Below are positions 43,435-52,648 of a stretch of 57,735 bases of DNA, piece by piece. The position numbers were made by a program, and so were the translations under genes. Position 1 is the stretch's first letter. Every line of letters starts with the position of its first letter. Origin of the DNA: Flavobacterium collinsii (GTDB taxonomy: Bacteria > Bacteroidota > Bacteroidia > Flavobacteriales > Flavobacteriaceae); contig NZ_CADCST010000069.1 of assembly GCF_902804485.1 (NCBI RefSeq), positions 1 to 57,735 of the forward strand, given 5' to 3'. The notes under the pieces were generated by a model. It was not told where the DNA came from, did not search any database, and saw only the letters and a program-made list of their open reading frames with translations.

Positions 43435-43443
43435 GTCGTTATT

Positions 43444-43734
43444 TTAATCTGATAGCTGTGCTATACAGTAATCAATTTCGCGAATTAATGAATTTATTTT
43501 AAGCTTTGTCTCTCTCTTGTTATTGTCGCTGCCGAGCAACGAATTGGCTATCTTAAGTGTTTCGTATTGCTTTTTCAAAGCTTCAATTTCTTCAGATTGT
43601 TTCTGGATAATTTGCGCAGCTTTGGTTAATTCTAATTGTAAAGCCTGATTATTATTCTCTAAGCCTTTTGATTTCTCAAAAAGCTTTTCGACTTTATATT
43701 CAAGAGTATCAATTATTTCGGCAATTACACTCAT
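43444..43734 (-). CDS. Small coiled-coil protein (ZapB-like)
   Basis: 96-residue protein, nearly all coiled coil (residues ~10-75) with heptad repeats LEYKVEKLFEKSKGLENNNQ and IIQKQSEEIEALKKQYETL. No other domain. It precedes zapA with a 9-bp spacer, and its size and layout resemble ZapB, which acts with ZapA on the Z-ring; the resemblance is structural only. Transcription probably starts at the TTG-N19-TAACTTTG promoter just upstream. Confidence 0.78.
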   Translation of the reverse strand: MSVIAEIIDTLEYKVEKLFEKSKGLENNNQALQLELTKAAQIIQKQSEEIEALKKQYETLKIANSLLGSDNNKRETKLKINSLIREIDYCIAQLSD

Positions 43735-43762
43735 TATAAATCCTATTCATTACTTAATCCTA

Positions 43763-43792
43763 CAAAGTTAGTATTCCTTTTTATTAATGCAA
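43763..43792 (-). promoter_or_regulatory. Promoter of the coiled-coil/zapA operon
   Basis: Minus strand TTG (43790-43792), 19-nt spacer, TAACTTTG (43763-43770), a perfect match to the Bacteroidota consensus; ~28 bp upstream of the ATG at 43734. Confidence 0.8.
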
Positions 43793-43904
43793 TTTTTTAT
43801 CGATTTTTTTACATTAAAAATAAACAAATAGATGAAATTCAATCGATTGTATTTTTGTGGCTTTATACTCGGTTTTCGCTTCTTAATTTTTTATCTTAGC
43901 AAAA

Positions 43905-45608
43905 ATGTTACTTATGAGATTTTCACTACTTAGTCTGTTTTTTTGCCCGTTTATTTTCGCTCAGACGCAATATCCGAAAGATTATTTTAGTCCGCCACTT
44001 GAAATTCCGATGCAACTTTCCGGTAATTTCGGGGAGTTGCGACCGAATCACTTTCACGCGGGTTTTGACTTAAAAACAAATCAAAGAGAAGGATTAAATG
44101 TCCATGCAATAGCCGATGGATATGTATCCAGAATTAAAATTTCTACTTTCGGAAACGGTAAATGCGTTTACATAACGCATCCAAATGGCTATACTTCGGT
44201 GTACGGACATTTGCAAACACCAGTTGGACCAATTCTGGATTATGTAATGAAAACGCACTATAAAGAAAAGGCTTATGAGATCGAAATGTTTCCGAAACCC
44301 AATGAATTACCGGTAACAAAAGGTCAGTTGATCGGACTTTCAGGGAATACAGGTTCATCAGAAGGGCCACATTTGCACTTTGAAATTCGCGATACCAAAA
44401 CAGAGTTTGTTATTAATCCGATATTTTTTGGTTTCGATAAAAATATAAAAGACACAAAAAAACCGAGTATTTCGAGTGTTTATGTTTTTCCATTAGAGAA
44501 TACGACTGTAAATCAGTCCAGACAACCTTTGTTGTTAAATGTTGCTTTGCAAAAAGACGGAACCTATCTGGCGAGTAAAGTAAAAGCCAATGGAAAAATT
44601 GGTTTTGGGATTTCTGCTGTAGATTATGATGATGTTTCGTTCAATAAAAACGGAGTTTTTAATGTCTCTACTTTTGTGAACGGTAATCTAAATTACAATT
44701 ATCAGTTTAATACCTATTCCTTTGACGAAATGCGTTATATAAATGCTTTCATTGATTATGGTAAATATAAAAAATCAGGTCAGCGTGTTCAGAAACTTTT
44801 TATGAAAACACCCTATGGTTTGAGTATTATTAAAACCGATTCATTGCGTGGGATTGTTTCGGCTGAACCAAATTTAGCTTCGACTTACAGAATTGAGGTT
44901 TCTGATTATTTCGGAAATTTAAGTTCTGTTATTGTTCCAATTGAGTACGACACTGCAACATCAATTGTAAAAGAAGAGCCGATAACTTCAAAATACTTTA
45001 TTAAAGTCAATAAAGATTCGAATTTTGAGAAAGATAATATGTCTGTATTTTTTCCGGCAGGAACTTTTTATGACGATTTCAATTTAAACTTTGATGTTAG
45101 AAATAATCGCATTTATATTCATGACGATACTGTTCCGGTACATTCCAATTTTACCATTACAATTAAAGACAGTTCATTTCCGGAAGCTTTAAAGGACAAG
45201 CTTTTTATTGGAAGATTTGGCGGAAATAACGCCAGTTATAATGGAACGGTAAGAAAAGGAGATGTTTTTACGGCCAAATCAAAAATATTAGGGCAGTATG
45301 GTTTGGTCCTGGATACCATTGCGCCAACCATTAAAATAGCAAAGCCAATTCAGGACAAATGGATTACCGGAACGAAAAAAATAGAGTTTACAATCAACGA
45401 TGCTTCTTCAGGAATCAAATCGTATAACGGTTATTTAAACGGAAATTGGATTTTGTTTGAATATGAAAGTAAAACGAGAAAAATTACCCATACTTTTGAT
45501 GACAGCCTTGTGGCAGAAGGAGCAAATGATTTAAAAATAGAAGTGATTGATAATGTAGGAAATTCTGCTATCTTTGAAACTCATTTTTTTAGGAGCCAAC
45601 AAAAATAA
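43905..45608 (+). CDS. M23 family metallopeptidase (LytM-like, exported)
   Basis: 567-residue exported peptidase. Signal peptide about residues 1-18 (LLSLFFCPFIFAQ). The LytM/M23 zinc site is near the start: H and D of NHFHAGFDLKTNQ, the ADGYVSRIKIS glycine-rich turn, and HxH in EGPHLHFEIRDT. A long beta-rich C-terminal region (residues ~200-560) is of unknown function, perhaps domains for cell-wall or surface contact. Likely a peptidoglycan endopeptidase, or an activator/scaffold. The next gene begins 11 bp downstream and uses a TTG start. Confidence 0.88.
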   Translation: MLLMRFSLLSLFFCPFIFAQTQYPKDYFSPPLEIPMQLSGNFGELRPNHFHAGFDLKTNQREGLNVHAIADGYVSRIKISTFGNGKCVYITHPNGYTSVYGHLQTPVGPILDYVMKTHYKEKAYEIEMFPKPNELPVTKGQLIGLSGNTGSSEGPHLHFEIRDTKTEFVINPIFFGFDKNIKDTKKPSISSVYVFPLENTTVNQSRQPLLLNVALQKDGTYLASKVKANGKIGFGISAVDYDDVSFNKNGVFNVSTFVNGNLNYNYQFNTYSFDEMRYINAFIDYGKYKKSGQRVQKLFMKTPYGLSIIKTDSLRGIVSAEPNLASTYRIEVSDYFGNLSSVIVPIEYDTATSIVKEEPITSKYFIKVNKDSNFEKDNMSVFFPAGTFYDDFNLNFDVRNNRIYIHDDTVPVHSNFTITIKDSSFPEALKDKLFIGRFGGNNASYNGTVRKGDVFTAKSKILGQYGLVLDTIAPTIKIAKPIQDKWITGTKKIEFTINDASSGIKSYNGYLNGNWILFEYESKTRKITHTFDDSLVAEGANDLKIEVIDNVGNSAIFETHFFRSQQK

Positions 45609-45619
45609 AACCAAAGCAT

Positions 45620-48079
45620 TTGAATCAAAATAAGTTAATAGTCGTTTTTCTTTTTTTATGCATGACCAGTATTTCATTTGCTCAGAAGGCTCATGTTAAA
45701 GGTATAATTCTGGATAGTCAGAAACAGCCTGTTGCGGGTGTAAATATTAGCTCTTCCGGGAATGTTTCGCAGTCTGATTCTAATGGTTTTTATGACATCA
45801 TAGTGCCATCAGGTAAAAAGACTTCTTTGATTTTTACGCACGTCTCTTTGAAGATGATGAGCCTGACGGTACATCTGATATCAAACGAGATTTTTGTTTT
45901 TAATCCTCTAATGAGTAGTTCGGAAGAGCAAATGGGAGAAGTTTTTGTTTCTTCTAAAAATAAAAAAAGAGTTCAGGGAATCACCAATGTAGATGTCGCC
46001 ACCATCAAAAAAATTCCCGGAGCCAATGCCGGAATCGAAAATATTTTAAAAACACTGCCTGGTGTAAATTCTAATAATGAGCTGAGTACGCAGTATGCCG
46101 TTCGTGGTGGGAATTACGATGAAAATCTGGTGTATGTCAATGAGGTCGAAGTCTACCGTCCGTTTTTAATTCGCTCGGGACAACAAGAAGGGCTGAGTTT
46201 TACGAATACTGATCTCGTTCAGAATGTCGACTTTTCGGCTGGAGGATTTCAGGCAAAGTTTGGCGATAAATTGTCCTCTGTTTTAGATATTACCTACAGA
46301 AAACCAACTCAGTTTGGAGCTTCTCTGGAAGCTAGTTTACTGGGCGGAAGTATGTCCGTTGACGCGGTTTCCAAAAATAAAAAATGGTCGGCCGTAACCG
46401 GTGTTCGTTACCGAAATAACAGTTTACTGGTTAACAGTCAGGATACACAAACTAATTATACACCAACTTTTGCGGATATTCAAACGAATGTTAATTATGA
46501 TATTTCTGCAAAATGGCAGGTTAGTTTTTTAGGGAATATTTCTCAAAATAAATATTTATACCAGCCTTTAACCCGTGAAACAAAATTCGGAACCATAGAT
46601 CAGCCGATGGCACTGGCTGTGTATTATGAAGGTAAAGAGCGCGATCGCTACAATACGTATTTTGGTGCTCTGAAAACGACTTACAAAGTTTCTCCGAGTC
46701 TGACTTTAAAATTCATAGGTTCTCTTTTTCATACCGTAGAGCAAGAGCATTTTGATATACTGGCGCAGTATCGTCTGGGAACTATAGAAAATGAAGATGT
46801 TACAAATGTCGATTTTACGCGTGGAATAGGTTCGCAATTGAGTCATGCCCGAAATGATCTGGATGCTTTAATTGCAAATGCAGAGATCAAAGGGTTTAAA
46901 GAATGGAAAAATGATAGCCAGTTAGAATTTGGTTTGAAATATACCCGGGAATCCATTCGCGATAGAATTACAGAGTGGGAGATGATCGATTCGGCAGGGT
47001 TTTCGATTAATCCGCCAATTGCTTTTTTGCCTAAAAATAATCAACCGTACACCCCTTATACTGGTCCGTTATTGCCTTATCAGGATGTGCGGGCAACAAA
47101 TTTTAATACTATAAACAGGTTTTCGGGATACGCACAGTGGAATAAAAAAGCTGAGATTGGATCCAGTCAGGTTTGGTACCATCTGGGAGCTCGTTTTCAG
47201 AGCTGGAATGTTTCCGGAGCTGCTGTAGAGGGTAAAAATCAAACAGTTTTCAGTCCGCGTGCCCAGTTCGCTTTAAAACCGGATTGGGATATGGATATGG
47301 TTTTCCGACTTTCGGGAGGGCTCTATCATCAGCCTCCTTTTTACAGGGAAGTTAGGGATTTGAATGGCGTTGTGAATCCAAACGTCAAAGCGCAGGAATC
47401 GGTTCATATTGTTTTAGGGAATGATTATAATTTTAAAATATGGAATCGTCCTTTCAAATGGGTTACGGAACTTTATTACAAATCGCTTTCAGATGTCAAT
47501 GTGTATTCGATCGATAATGTGAGAATTCGATATGTTGCCAATAATAATGCGAAAGCATATGCTCAGGGAGTTGACTTCAGGCTCAATGGTGAGTTTGTAC
47601 CCGGAACGGAATCGTGGATTAGCTTTGGGTATTTAAAAACCGAAGAAAATTATGAAAACAAAGGTTACATCGCGAGGCCTACAGATCAGCGTTTGAAATT
47701 TGCGATGCTGTTTCAGGATTATATGCCAAGCATACCAAGTGTGAAATTATACCTGAACCTGGTGTACAATACCGGTTTGCCGGGAGGAGCTCCGGCCTAT
47801 TCAGATCCTTACCTGTATCAAAGCAGACTGAATGATTATCGCAGAGCTGATGTTGGTTTTGCTAAAGTTTTTGTAGATGGCAGTACTAAAGTTGCGAAAG
47901 CAAAATGGTTGAAAAACTTTAAAGAATTGTCTGTAGGAGTTGAGATTTTTAATCTTTTCAATAATCAAAATGCGATTACCAATACCTGGGTTCGCGATGT
48001 ATATTCTAAAAATCAGTATGCCATTCCAAATTATATGACTTCAAGGGTTTTTAATGTGAAGCTGAATGCGAGACTATGA
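45620..48079 (+). CDS. TonB-dependent receptor (carboxypeptidase-like domain and plug)
   Basis: 819-residue outer-membrane transporter. The start is taken as TTG at 45620, because only then is the signal peptide complete (NKLIVVFLFLCMTSISFAQ); the next ATG would cut through it. A carboxypeptidase-D-like domain (VKGIILDSQKQPVAGVNI) is followed by the plug (KKIPGANAGIENILKTLPGV, RGGNYDENLVYVNEVEVYR) and a beta-barrel ending SRVFNVKLNARL. Substrate unknown. Overlaps the next gene by four bases (ATGA), so translation is coupled. Confidence 0.88.
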   Translation: MNQNKLIVVFLFLCMTSISFAQKAHVKGIILDSQKQPVAGVNISSSGNVSQSDSNGFYDIIVPSGKKTSLIFTHVSLKMMSLTVHLISNEIFVFNPLMSSSEEQMGEVFVSSKNKKRVQGITNVDVATIKKIPGANAGIENILKTLPGVNSNNELSTQYAVRGGNYDENLVYVNEVEVYRPFLIRSGQQEGLSFTNTDLVQNVDFSAGGFQAKFGDKLSSVLDITYRKPTQFGASLEASLLGGSMSVDAVSKNKKWSAVTGVRYRNNSLLVNSQDTQTNYTPTFADIQTNVNYDISAKWQVSFLGNISQNKYLYQPLTRETKFGTIDQPMALAVYYEGKERDRYNTYFGALKTTYKVSPSLTLKFIGSLFHTVEQEHFDILAQYRLGTIENEDVTNVDFTRGIGSQLSHARNDLDALIANAEIKGFKEWKNDSQLEFGLKYTRESIRDRITEWEMIDSAGFSINPPIAFLPKNNQPYTPYTGPLLPYQDVRATNFNTINRFSGYAQWNKKAEIGSSQVWYHLGARFQSWNVSGAAVEGKNQTVFSPRAQFALKPDWDMDMVFRLSGGLYHQPPFYREVRDLNGVVNPNVKAQESVHIVLGNDYNFKIWNRPFKWVTELYYKSLSDVNVYSIDNVRIRYVANNNAKAYAQGVDFRLNGEFVPGTESWISFGYLKTEENYENKGYIARPTDQRLKFAMLFQDYMPSIPSVKLYLNLVYNTGLPGGAPAYSDPYLYQSRLNDYRRADVGFAKVFVDGSTKVAKAKWLKNFKELSVGVEIFNLFNNQNAITNTWVRDVYSKNQYAIPNYMTSRVFNVKLNARL

Positions 48080-48711
48080 TTGTAAAACGTGAAAAACGAA
48101 AGAAGATTTTTTACGTCCCGGGAATGATTTCTTTAATCTTAATTCCTTTGTTTTGTTTTTATCATTTTTATAAAGTTGGTGCTTTTAAGGTTTTTGGGGT
48201 GTTGGATATTTCTTTAGTTCCGGATAAAGAAGAATTTGAAAAGTACAAGGTTAAAGACTTAAGAAAATACAGAGATTTTATTTTTAATGGTGACAAAACG
48301 CAAGAGCTAAAATTGCAGGAACTAAGGTATTTTGTTCGGGATTTAGTTAAGAAATATGATACCGTGAATGGAGCAAAAATTCATTTTGGGTCAAAAACAG
48401 ATTATAATACTTTTGTAAATGTTATTGATATTTTGAAAGTAGAGGAGGTTCCAACCTGGGCTCCGTATAAAGATGATATTTATGTATTAGCGAGTGCTAA
48501 ACCAAAGCCTAAAAAAGATCGTCGGTTTTTTTGTGGGACACCTAAGTATTCAAGAGAAAATACAATTAGAATAGCGGAAGAAGTTAAAAGAAAAGAACTT
48601 GATGTTTTTCAACTTTCTTTCCTAAAACAGCAATGGGGTATATTTGTAGGTTATCTTGGCATTGTATTGCTTAGTATCTTTATGCTAGTAAAATTCAATA
48701 AAACTAGATAA
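48076..48711 (+). CDS. Hypothetical two-TM membrane protein
   Basis: 211 residues, starting ATG inside the receptor stop (ATGA overlap). Membrane segments at about residues 15-33 (GMISLILIPLFCFYHF) and 190-208 (GYLGIVLLSIFMLV) flank a charged soluble region of about 150 residues. No domain recognised. The gene order suggests functional coupling to the TonB receptor, for instance an accessory membrane component, but this is only inferred from overlap. Confidence 0.65.
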   Translation: MIVKREKRKKIFYVPGMISLILIPLFCFYHFYKVGAFKVFGVLDISLVPDKEEFEKYKVKDLRKYRDFIFNGDKTQELKLQELRYFVRDLVKKYDTVNGAKIHFGSKTDYNTFVNVIDILKVEEVPTWAPYKDDIYVLASAKPKPKKDRRFFCGTPKYSRENTIRIAEEVKRKELDVFQLSFLKQQWGIFVGYLGIVLLSIFMLVKFNKTR

Positions 48712-48757
48712 TACAATCAAAAATACTATATTTGATATCCTAATAGAATTAGCATAC

Positions 48758-49480
48758 ATGAAAAAGTCCTTAACCTATATAGCCCTGGCAATCATCGGAA
48801 CAATGGTAAGTTGTAAAGATGAAGTGAAGAAACCTAAAGTAATTTACGATACTGCCAGTAAAACAAATGTTGTTGCAAAAACAGATTCAACACAGATTGA
48901 AATAGCCGATTTGCCTATTCAAATGGAGGGGACAAATTATTTAATTCATCCGGTTGGAGATCTGCGCGTTTTTGAAAAAGGAACAAAAGCACGTTACGGA
49001 TCTTCGAGTGTGAATGATGTAAGTTTTACAATTTCAAATTTAGGTGAGTTCGAAATTACAGGTTATTTGCAAAACCTGAAATTCCAGAAAGTCGATTCAG
49101 ATTCTATACGTCCTTTGACGGATAAACCAGCCCTGATTTTGACAGCTACTTATTTAAAATCGGTTGCGGATAAAACGCAGAACCAGATTATGGTTTATAC
49201 TTTAGCAGACTCCGACACCAATAAAGATGGTAAAATAGATACCAGCGATATTAAGACTTTGTATTTAAGTAACATCAGTGGTGAGCGTTTTACTAAAATT
49301 TCAGAAGACTTTCAGGAATTGGTAGATTGGAGTTTAATCGAATCAAGAAATCGTTTGTATTTCAGAACGATTGAAGATACCAATCAAAATGGGCAGTTTG
49401 ATAAAAACGATGTTTTACATTACAATTATATTGATTTAGCTTCAAAAAAATGGGAAGTTAAAAGTTATAAGCCTATTTAA
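48758..49480 (+). CDS. Hypothetical lipoprotein with EF-hand-like calcium loops
   Basis: 240 residues with lipobox near residue 19 (TMVSC). Two Asp-rich loops resemble EF-hand or dockerin calcium motifs: DSDTNKDGKIDTSD at about 159-172 and DTNQNGQFDKND at about 211-222. Both have the D-x-[DN]-x-[DN]-G pattern. Beta-rich remainder. A calcium-dependent surface or periplasmic role is suggested by sequence; no family recognised. Confidence 0.7.
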   Translation: MKKSLTYIALAIIGTMVSCKDEVKKPKVIYDTASKTNVVAKTDSTQIEIADLPIQMEGTNYLIHPVGDLRVFEKGTKARYGSSSVNDVSFTISNLGEFEITGYLQNLKFQKVDSDSIRPLTDKPALILTATYLKSVADKTQNQIMVYTLADSDTNKDGKIDTSDIKTLYLSNISGERFTKISEDFQELVDWSLIESRNRLYFRTIEDTNQNGQFDKNDVLHYNYIDLASKKWEVKSYKPI

Positions 49481-49503
49481 TTATTTACTAGACTAATTTC
49501 TTA

Positions 49504-49923
49504 ATGTACTCTGAAGAAGAATTGAAAGATCAAGAAAAAGTAATTAGTAATGTGCTTGGGTATGTTTTTTTACCGTTATTTTTTTTCGTAATAATTGGAG
49601 GTTATTTTGTAGAAAATTCGAACGAGTATATAGAAAGACAATATAAAGAGGCTAATGAATATAGTTTTTCAGGAGTTGTATATGAAAAAAAGATTGAAGG
49701 GGGTGAAGGGTATCGTTTTCCTCACTATCTCTTTTTGAATACCGGGATTAGATGGAAGGTTAGTAGTCTTTTATATGATAAAATTCAGATTGGAGATTCT
49801 GTTGTAAAGAGAAGTAAATCTGATTCAGTTTTTTATTATATGAAAAAAAAGAATCAAATAATTATCGAAGACGAAAACTTTTATCTCAGAGAAAAATATT
49901 TTGCTAAACTCAAGCAAGAATAA
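49504..49923 (+). CDS. Hypothetical single-TM membrane protein
   Basis: 139 residues, with an acidic N-terminal tail and one TM segment at about 20-36 (GYVFLPLFFFVIIGGYF), then a soluble beta-rich C-terminal domain with RFPHYLFLNTGIRWKVSSL. No recognisable family. Lies 23 bp after the EF-hand-like lipoprotein, possibly same transcript. Ends just before an octamer repeat array. Confidence 0.6.
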   Translation: MYSEEELKDQEKVISNVLGYVFLPLFFFVIIGGYFVENSNEYIERQYKEANEYSFSGVVYEKKIEGGEGYRFPHYLFLNTGIRWKVSSLLYDKIQIGDSVVKRSKSDSVFYYMKKKNQIIIEDENFYLREKYFAKLKQE

Positions 49924-49942
49924 TTTTTAAGATAAAAAAAGA

Positions 49943-49974
49943 CTCAGCAGTTTAGCACCTCAGAATCTCAGCAC
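49943..49974. repeat. Octamer repeat array
   Basis: Four 8-nt units in register, CTCAGCAG, TTTAGCAC, CTCAGAAT and CTCAGCAC, 20 bp after the stop codon of the membrane-protein gene and 11 bp before the stop codon of the minus-strand DUF2971 gene. Same CTYWGNNN word pattern as at 31.1 and 33.6 kb. Confidence 0.75.
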
Positions 49975-49985
49975 CTTTAAAAAAA

Positions 49986-50687
49986 CTATATCAAAATATC
50001 ACTTTCCAGATCAGATTTCTCGATATCAAGATCAAATCCCAGGCGTTCCGTTAAATCGATTACCAGTTTTTTGTACCAGTTTTCGGATTTTGGATGAATG
50101 TAAATCTTTTCGATCAATTGCTTTAGGTCAACATTGATTTTTAAGCCATCGTTTAGTTTAATGTCACTTTTTGAGGTATCGGTAAGAATTCGAACTTCGC
50201 GCTCATATTGAAAGCTTTTACGCTTAAATAAAAAGGGAAAGAATAAATCTTCAAACGGAATGTACTCTTTTTTGTAGTCGATATAATTTACCTCGCCAAT
50301 GTATTGGTCGTAATTGTTTTCCGGTTTTACAGCATTCTGTAATCTTCTTATGGTAGACTGAATAGCTAGACCCTCATTATTTTTGGTGAAAATCTGCCAC
50401 ATAGCAAAGGATTCATATTCGTTGATGTGCCAGCTGCTTATGGCTACCTGTTCGCGATGGGTTTTGTAGTAGTTTAAAAAAGCAGGATTGTCTATGGCTA
50501 GTTTTTTAATCTCTTCGAATGTCGGTTCGCTAAACGTGCCTTCGTACTGGTCCTCAAACTTGTCAGAGCGTGACATGAATAATTTCTTAGACAATAATAA
50601 ATCAAGGAATTTAGACAAGTCTAAGTATTTCCAGACAATTGTATCCGGATCATCTGGAAGTTTTATATTCGGATTGTTGAGATACAT
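49986..50687 (-). CDS. DUF2971 domain-containing protein
   Basis: 233-residue cytoplasmic protein of the DUF2971 family, with the early block WKYLDLSKFLDLLLSKKLFM and FEDQYEGTFSEPTFE, and WHINEYESFAMWQIF and RKSFQYEREVRIL in the middle. The family occurs near defence and accessory genes but is uncharacterised. Single gene on the minus strand between an octamer array and an inverted-repeat element. Confidence 0.85.
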   Translation of the reverse strand: MYLNNPNIKLPDDPDTIVWKYLDLSKFLDLLLSKKLFMSRSDKFEDQYEGTFSEPTFEEIKKLAIDNPAFLNYYKTHREQVAISSWHINEYESFAMWQIFTKNNEGLAIQSTIRRLQNAVKPENNYDQYIGEVNYIDYKKEYIPFEDLFFPFLFKRKSFQYEREVRILTDTSKSDIKLNDGLKINVDLKQLIEKIYIHPKSENWYKKLVIDLTERLGFDLDIEKSDLESDILI

Positions 50688-50718
50688 GTTTTCAGATTTA
50701 AGGGGTACTAAATAAAAA

Positions 50719-50800
50719 AGCCACAGATTACACAGATAAATATAAGATTTTAATTCGTTGATAGAAAAATAATCTTTGGTAATCCGGGTAATCTGTGGCT
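50719..50800. repeat. Inverted-repeat element with CCACAGATTAC ends
   Basis: AGCCACAGATTAC at 50719-50731 and its exact reverse complement at 50788-50800 flank ~56 bp of spacer. Related words of 9-10 nt (AATCTTTGGT, AATCCGGGT) line up beside the right arm. It lies between DUF2971 and the ABC transporter. I recall similar CCACAGATTA strings from other flavobacterial intergenic regions, but cannot verify copy number here. Confidence 0.65.
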
Positions 50801-50818
50801 AAGCCTTTGTTTTTTTAT

Positions 50819-52648
50819 TTATGATTCGAAAGACTGCATGGTCACTAGTTTGTTGTATGTTCCGTTATGCGCAATCAGTTCTTCATGTGTTCCTTGTTCG
50901 ACAATTTTTCCTTTTTGCATAACTACGATTACATCTGCTTTCTGAATGGTCGAAAGACGGTGGGCAATTACAATCGAAGTTCTGTTTTGCATCATGTTTT
51001 CTAAAGCCACCTGAACAAATTTTTCACTTTCGGTGTCTAATGCTGATGTTGCTTCATCCAAAATCATAATTGGAGGGTTTTTTAACACCGCTCTGGCAAT
51101 TGATAATCGTTGTTTTTGTCCTCCTGAAAGTTTGTTTCCGCTGTCGCCAATGTTGGTGTAAATGCCTAAAGGAAGTTCTTTTACAAATTCAAAAGCATTA
51201 GCGATTTTAAGTGCTTCGATAATTTCATCGTCTGTCGCGTCGAGTTTTCCTAAGGCAATATTAGCTTTGATGGTATCATTGAATAAAATACTGTCCTGAG
51301 TTACCAGTCCCATCAAACTGCGAAGAGATTGCAAATTGATATCCTTGATGTTGATACCGTCAATTGAAATTGTCCCATCGTTTACGTCGTAGAAACGTGT
51401 CAGCAAATTAGCAATCGTACTTTTTCCACTTCCGGATTGTCCGACAAGTGCAACGGTTTGCCCTTTTTTGATGTCAAGAGAGAAGTCTTTTAAAACGGTT
51501 TCATCTTCATATTTGAAGTTGATGTTCTTAATGCTGATGTTATTGTCGAACGATGTTTTTTCGAACGCCTTATCTTTTGATGTAATCGTGTTTTCCTGCT
51601 CTAAAATTTCAAGAACGCGTTCAGCAGCAGCATTACCTCTTTTTACTCCGTAGGAAGCTTTAGAGATTGCTTTTGCAGGGGTTAGAATATTATAGGCTAA
51701 TCCCATATAAGCAATAAAAGAAGGGCCGTCAAGTGTTTTTTCAATTAAAACCATTTGTCCTCCGTACCAAAGTAAAATTGCAATTACAGTGATTCCCATA
51801 AACTCGCTGGCAGGTGATGCCAAGTTCTGACGATTCCCGATACTGTTGGATAGTTTGAAAAAGCGTTCTGTTGAATTTTGAAAAATAGTATTGAAGTAAT
51901 TCTCGGCATTGTATCCTTTTACGACTTTTAATCCTCCAATTGTTTCTTCAATAGTGGATAAAAAACTTCCTTGTTCTTGTTGCGCTTTTCCGGACTGTTT
52001 TTTTAATTGTTTTCCGATTAAGGAAATGATGTAACCCGAAACAGGGATAAAAATAAAGACAAATAAGGTAAGTTTGGCACTGATGATTAACATAGCACAT
52101 ATCGTAAAAACAATAGTTAATGGCTCTTTTACGATAAGTTCTAAGATGGCTAAAAACGAAGTTTGGACTTCATTTACATCAGCAGAAATTCGGGAAATAA
52201 CATCCCCTTTTCTTTTTTCAGAATAAAATGCCAATGGTAATTCCAGTGTTTTTTTATACAACGCATTTCGCATGTCTCTTAATACACCATTTCGCAAAAA
52301 ATTAATAAAAAACATAGCGAGATAATCGGCTAAATTTTTCAATAAGAAGATTGAAATGATAAGAGCGACCATCACAGAAAGTATAAAACCGGGATTATTA
52401 GGATCTGTATTTTTTGTAATGTAATAGCTTAGATAGTTTTCGGCAAATTCTTTTGCATGGGTAATTCCGTCATAAGTTGGCATCACATAATTCTTCTTTG
52501 TTTTGTCAAACAAAACCTGAAGCATAGGAATTAATGCCATGAAAGAAAGTGTGCTAAAAAGCGCATACAAAATATTAAAAAAGATATTTAGGAATGCGTA
52601 TTTTTTATACGGATATATAAAAGGAACTATTTTTTTAAAATTACTCAT
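50819..52648 (-). CDS. ABC transporter, fused permease/ATP-binding (MsbA-like)
   Basis: 609-residue half-transporter of the lipid/multidrug exporter class. Six TM segments in residues 15-320, then a nucleotide-binding domain with Walker A GQSGSGKST, Q-loop VTQDSILFNDT, signature LSGGQKQRL, and Walker B IMILDEATSALD, followed by the H-loop IVIAHRLST. Resembles MsbA/LmrA proteins. Functions as a homodimer, exporting lipids or hydrophobic compounds; substrate unknown. The ATG directly follows the restored stop of the PDDEXK nuclease gene (0-nt gap). Confidence 0.9.
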   Translation of the reverse strand: MSNFKKIVPFIYPYKKYAFLNIFFNILYALFSTLSFMALIPMLQVLFDKTKKNYVMPTYDGITHAKEFAENYLSYYITKNTDPNNPGFILSVMVALIISIFLLKNLADYLAMFFINFLRNGVLRDMRNALYKKTLELPLAFYSEKRKGDVISRISADVNEVQTSFLAILELIVKEPLTIVFTICAMLIISAKLTLFVFIFIPVSGYIISLIGKQLKKQSGKAQQEQGSFLSTIEETIGGLKVVKGYNAENYFNTIFQNSTERFFKLSNSIGNRQNLASPASEFMGITVIAILLWYGGQMVLIEKTLDGPSFIAYMGLAYNILTPAKAISKASYGVKRGNAAAERVLEILEQENTITSKDKAFEKTSFDNNISIKNINFKYEDETVLKDFSLDIKKGQTVALVGQSGSGKSTIANLLTRFYDVNDGTISIDGINIKDINLQSLRSLMGLVTQDSILFNDTIKANIALGKLDATDDEIIEALKIANAFEFVKELPLGIYTNIGDSGNKLSGGQKQRLSIARAVLKNPPIMILDEATSALDTESEKFVQVALENMMQNRTSIVIAHRLSTIQKADVIVVMQKGKIVEQGTHEELIAHNGTYNKLVTMQSFES

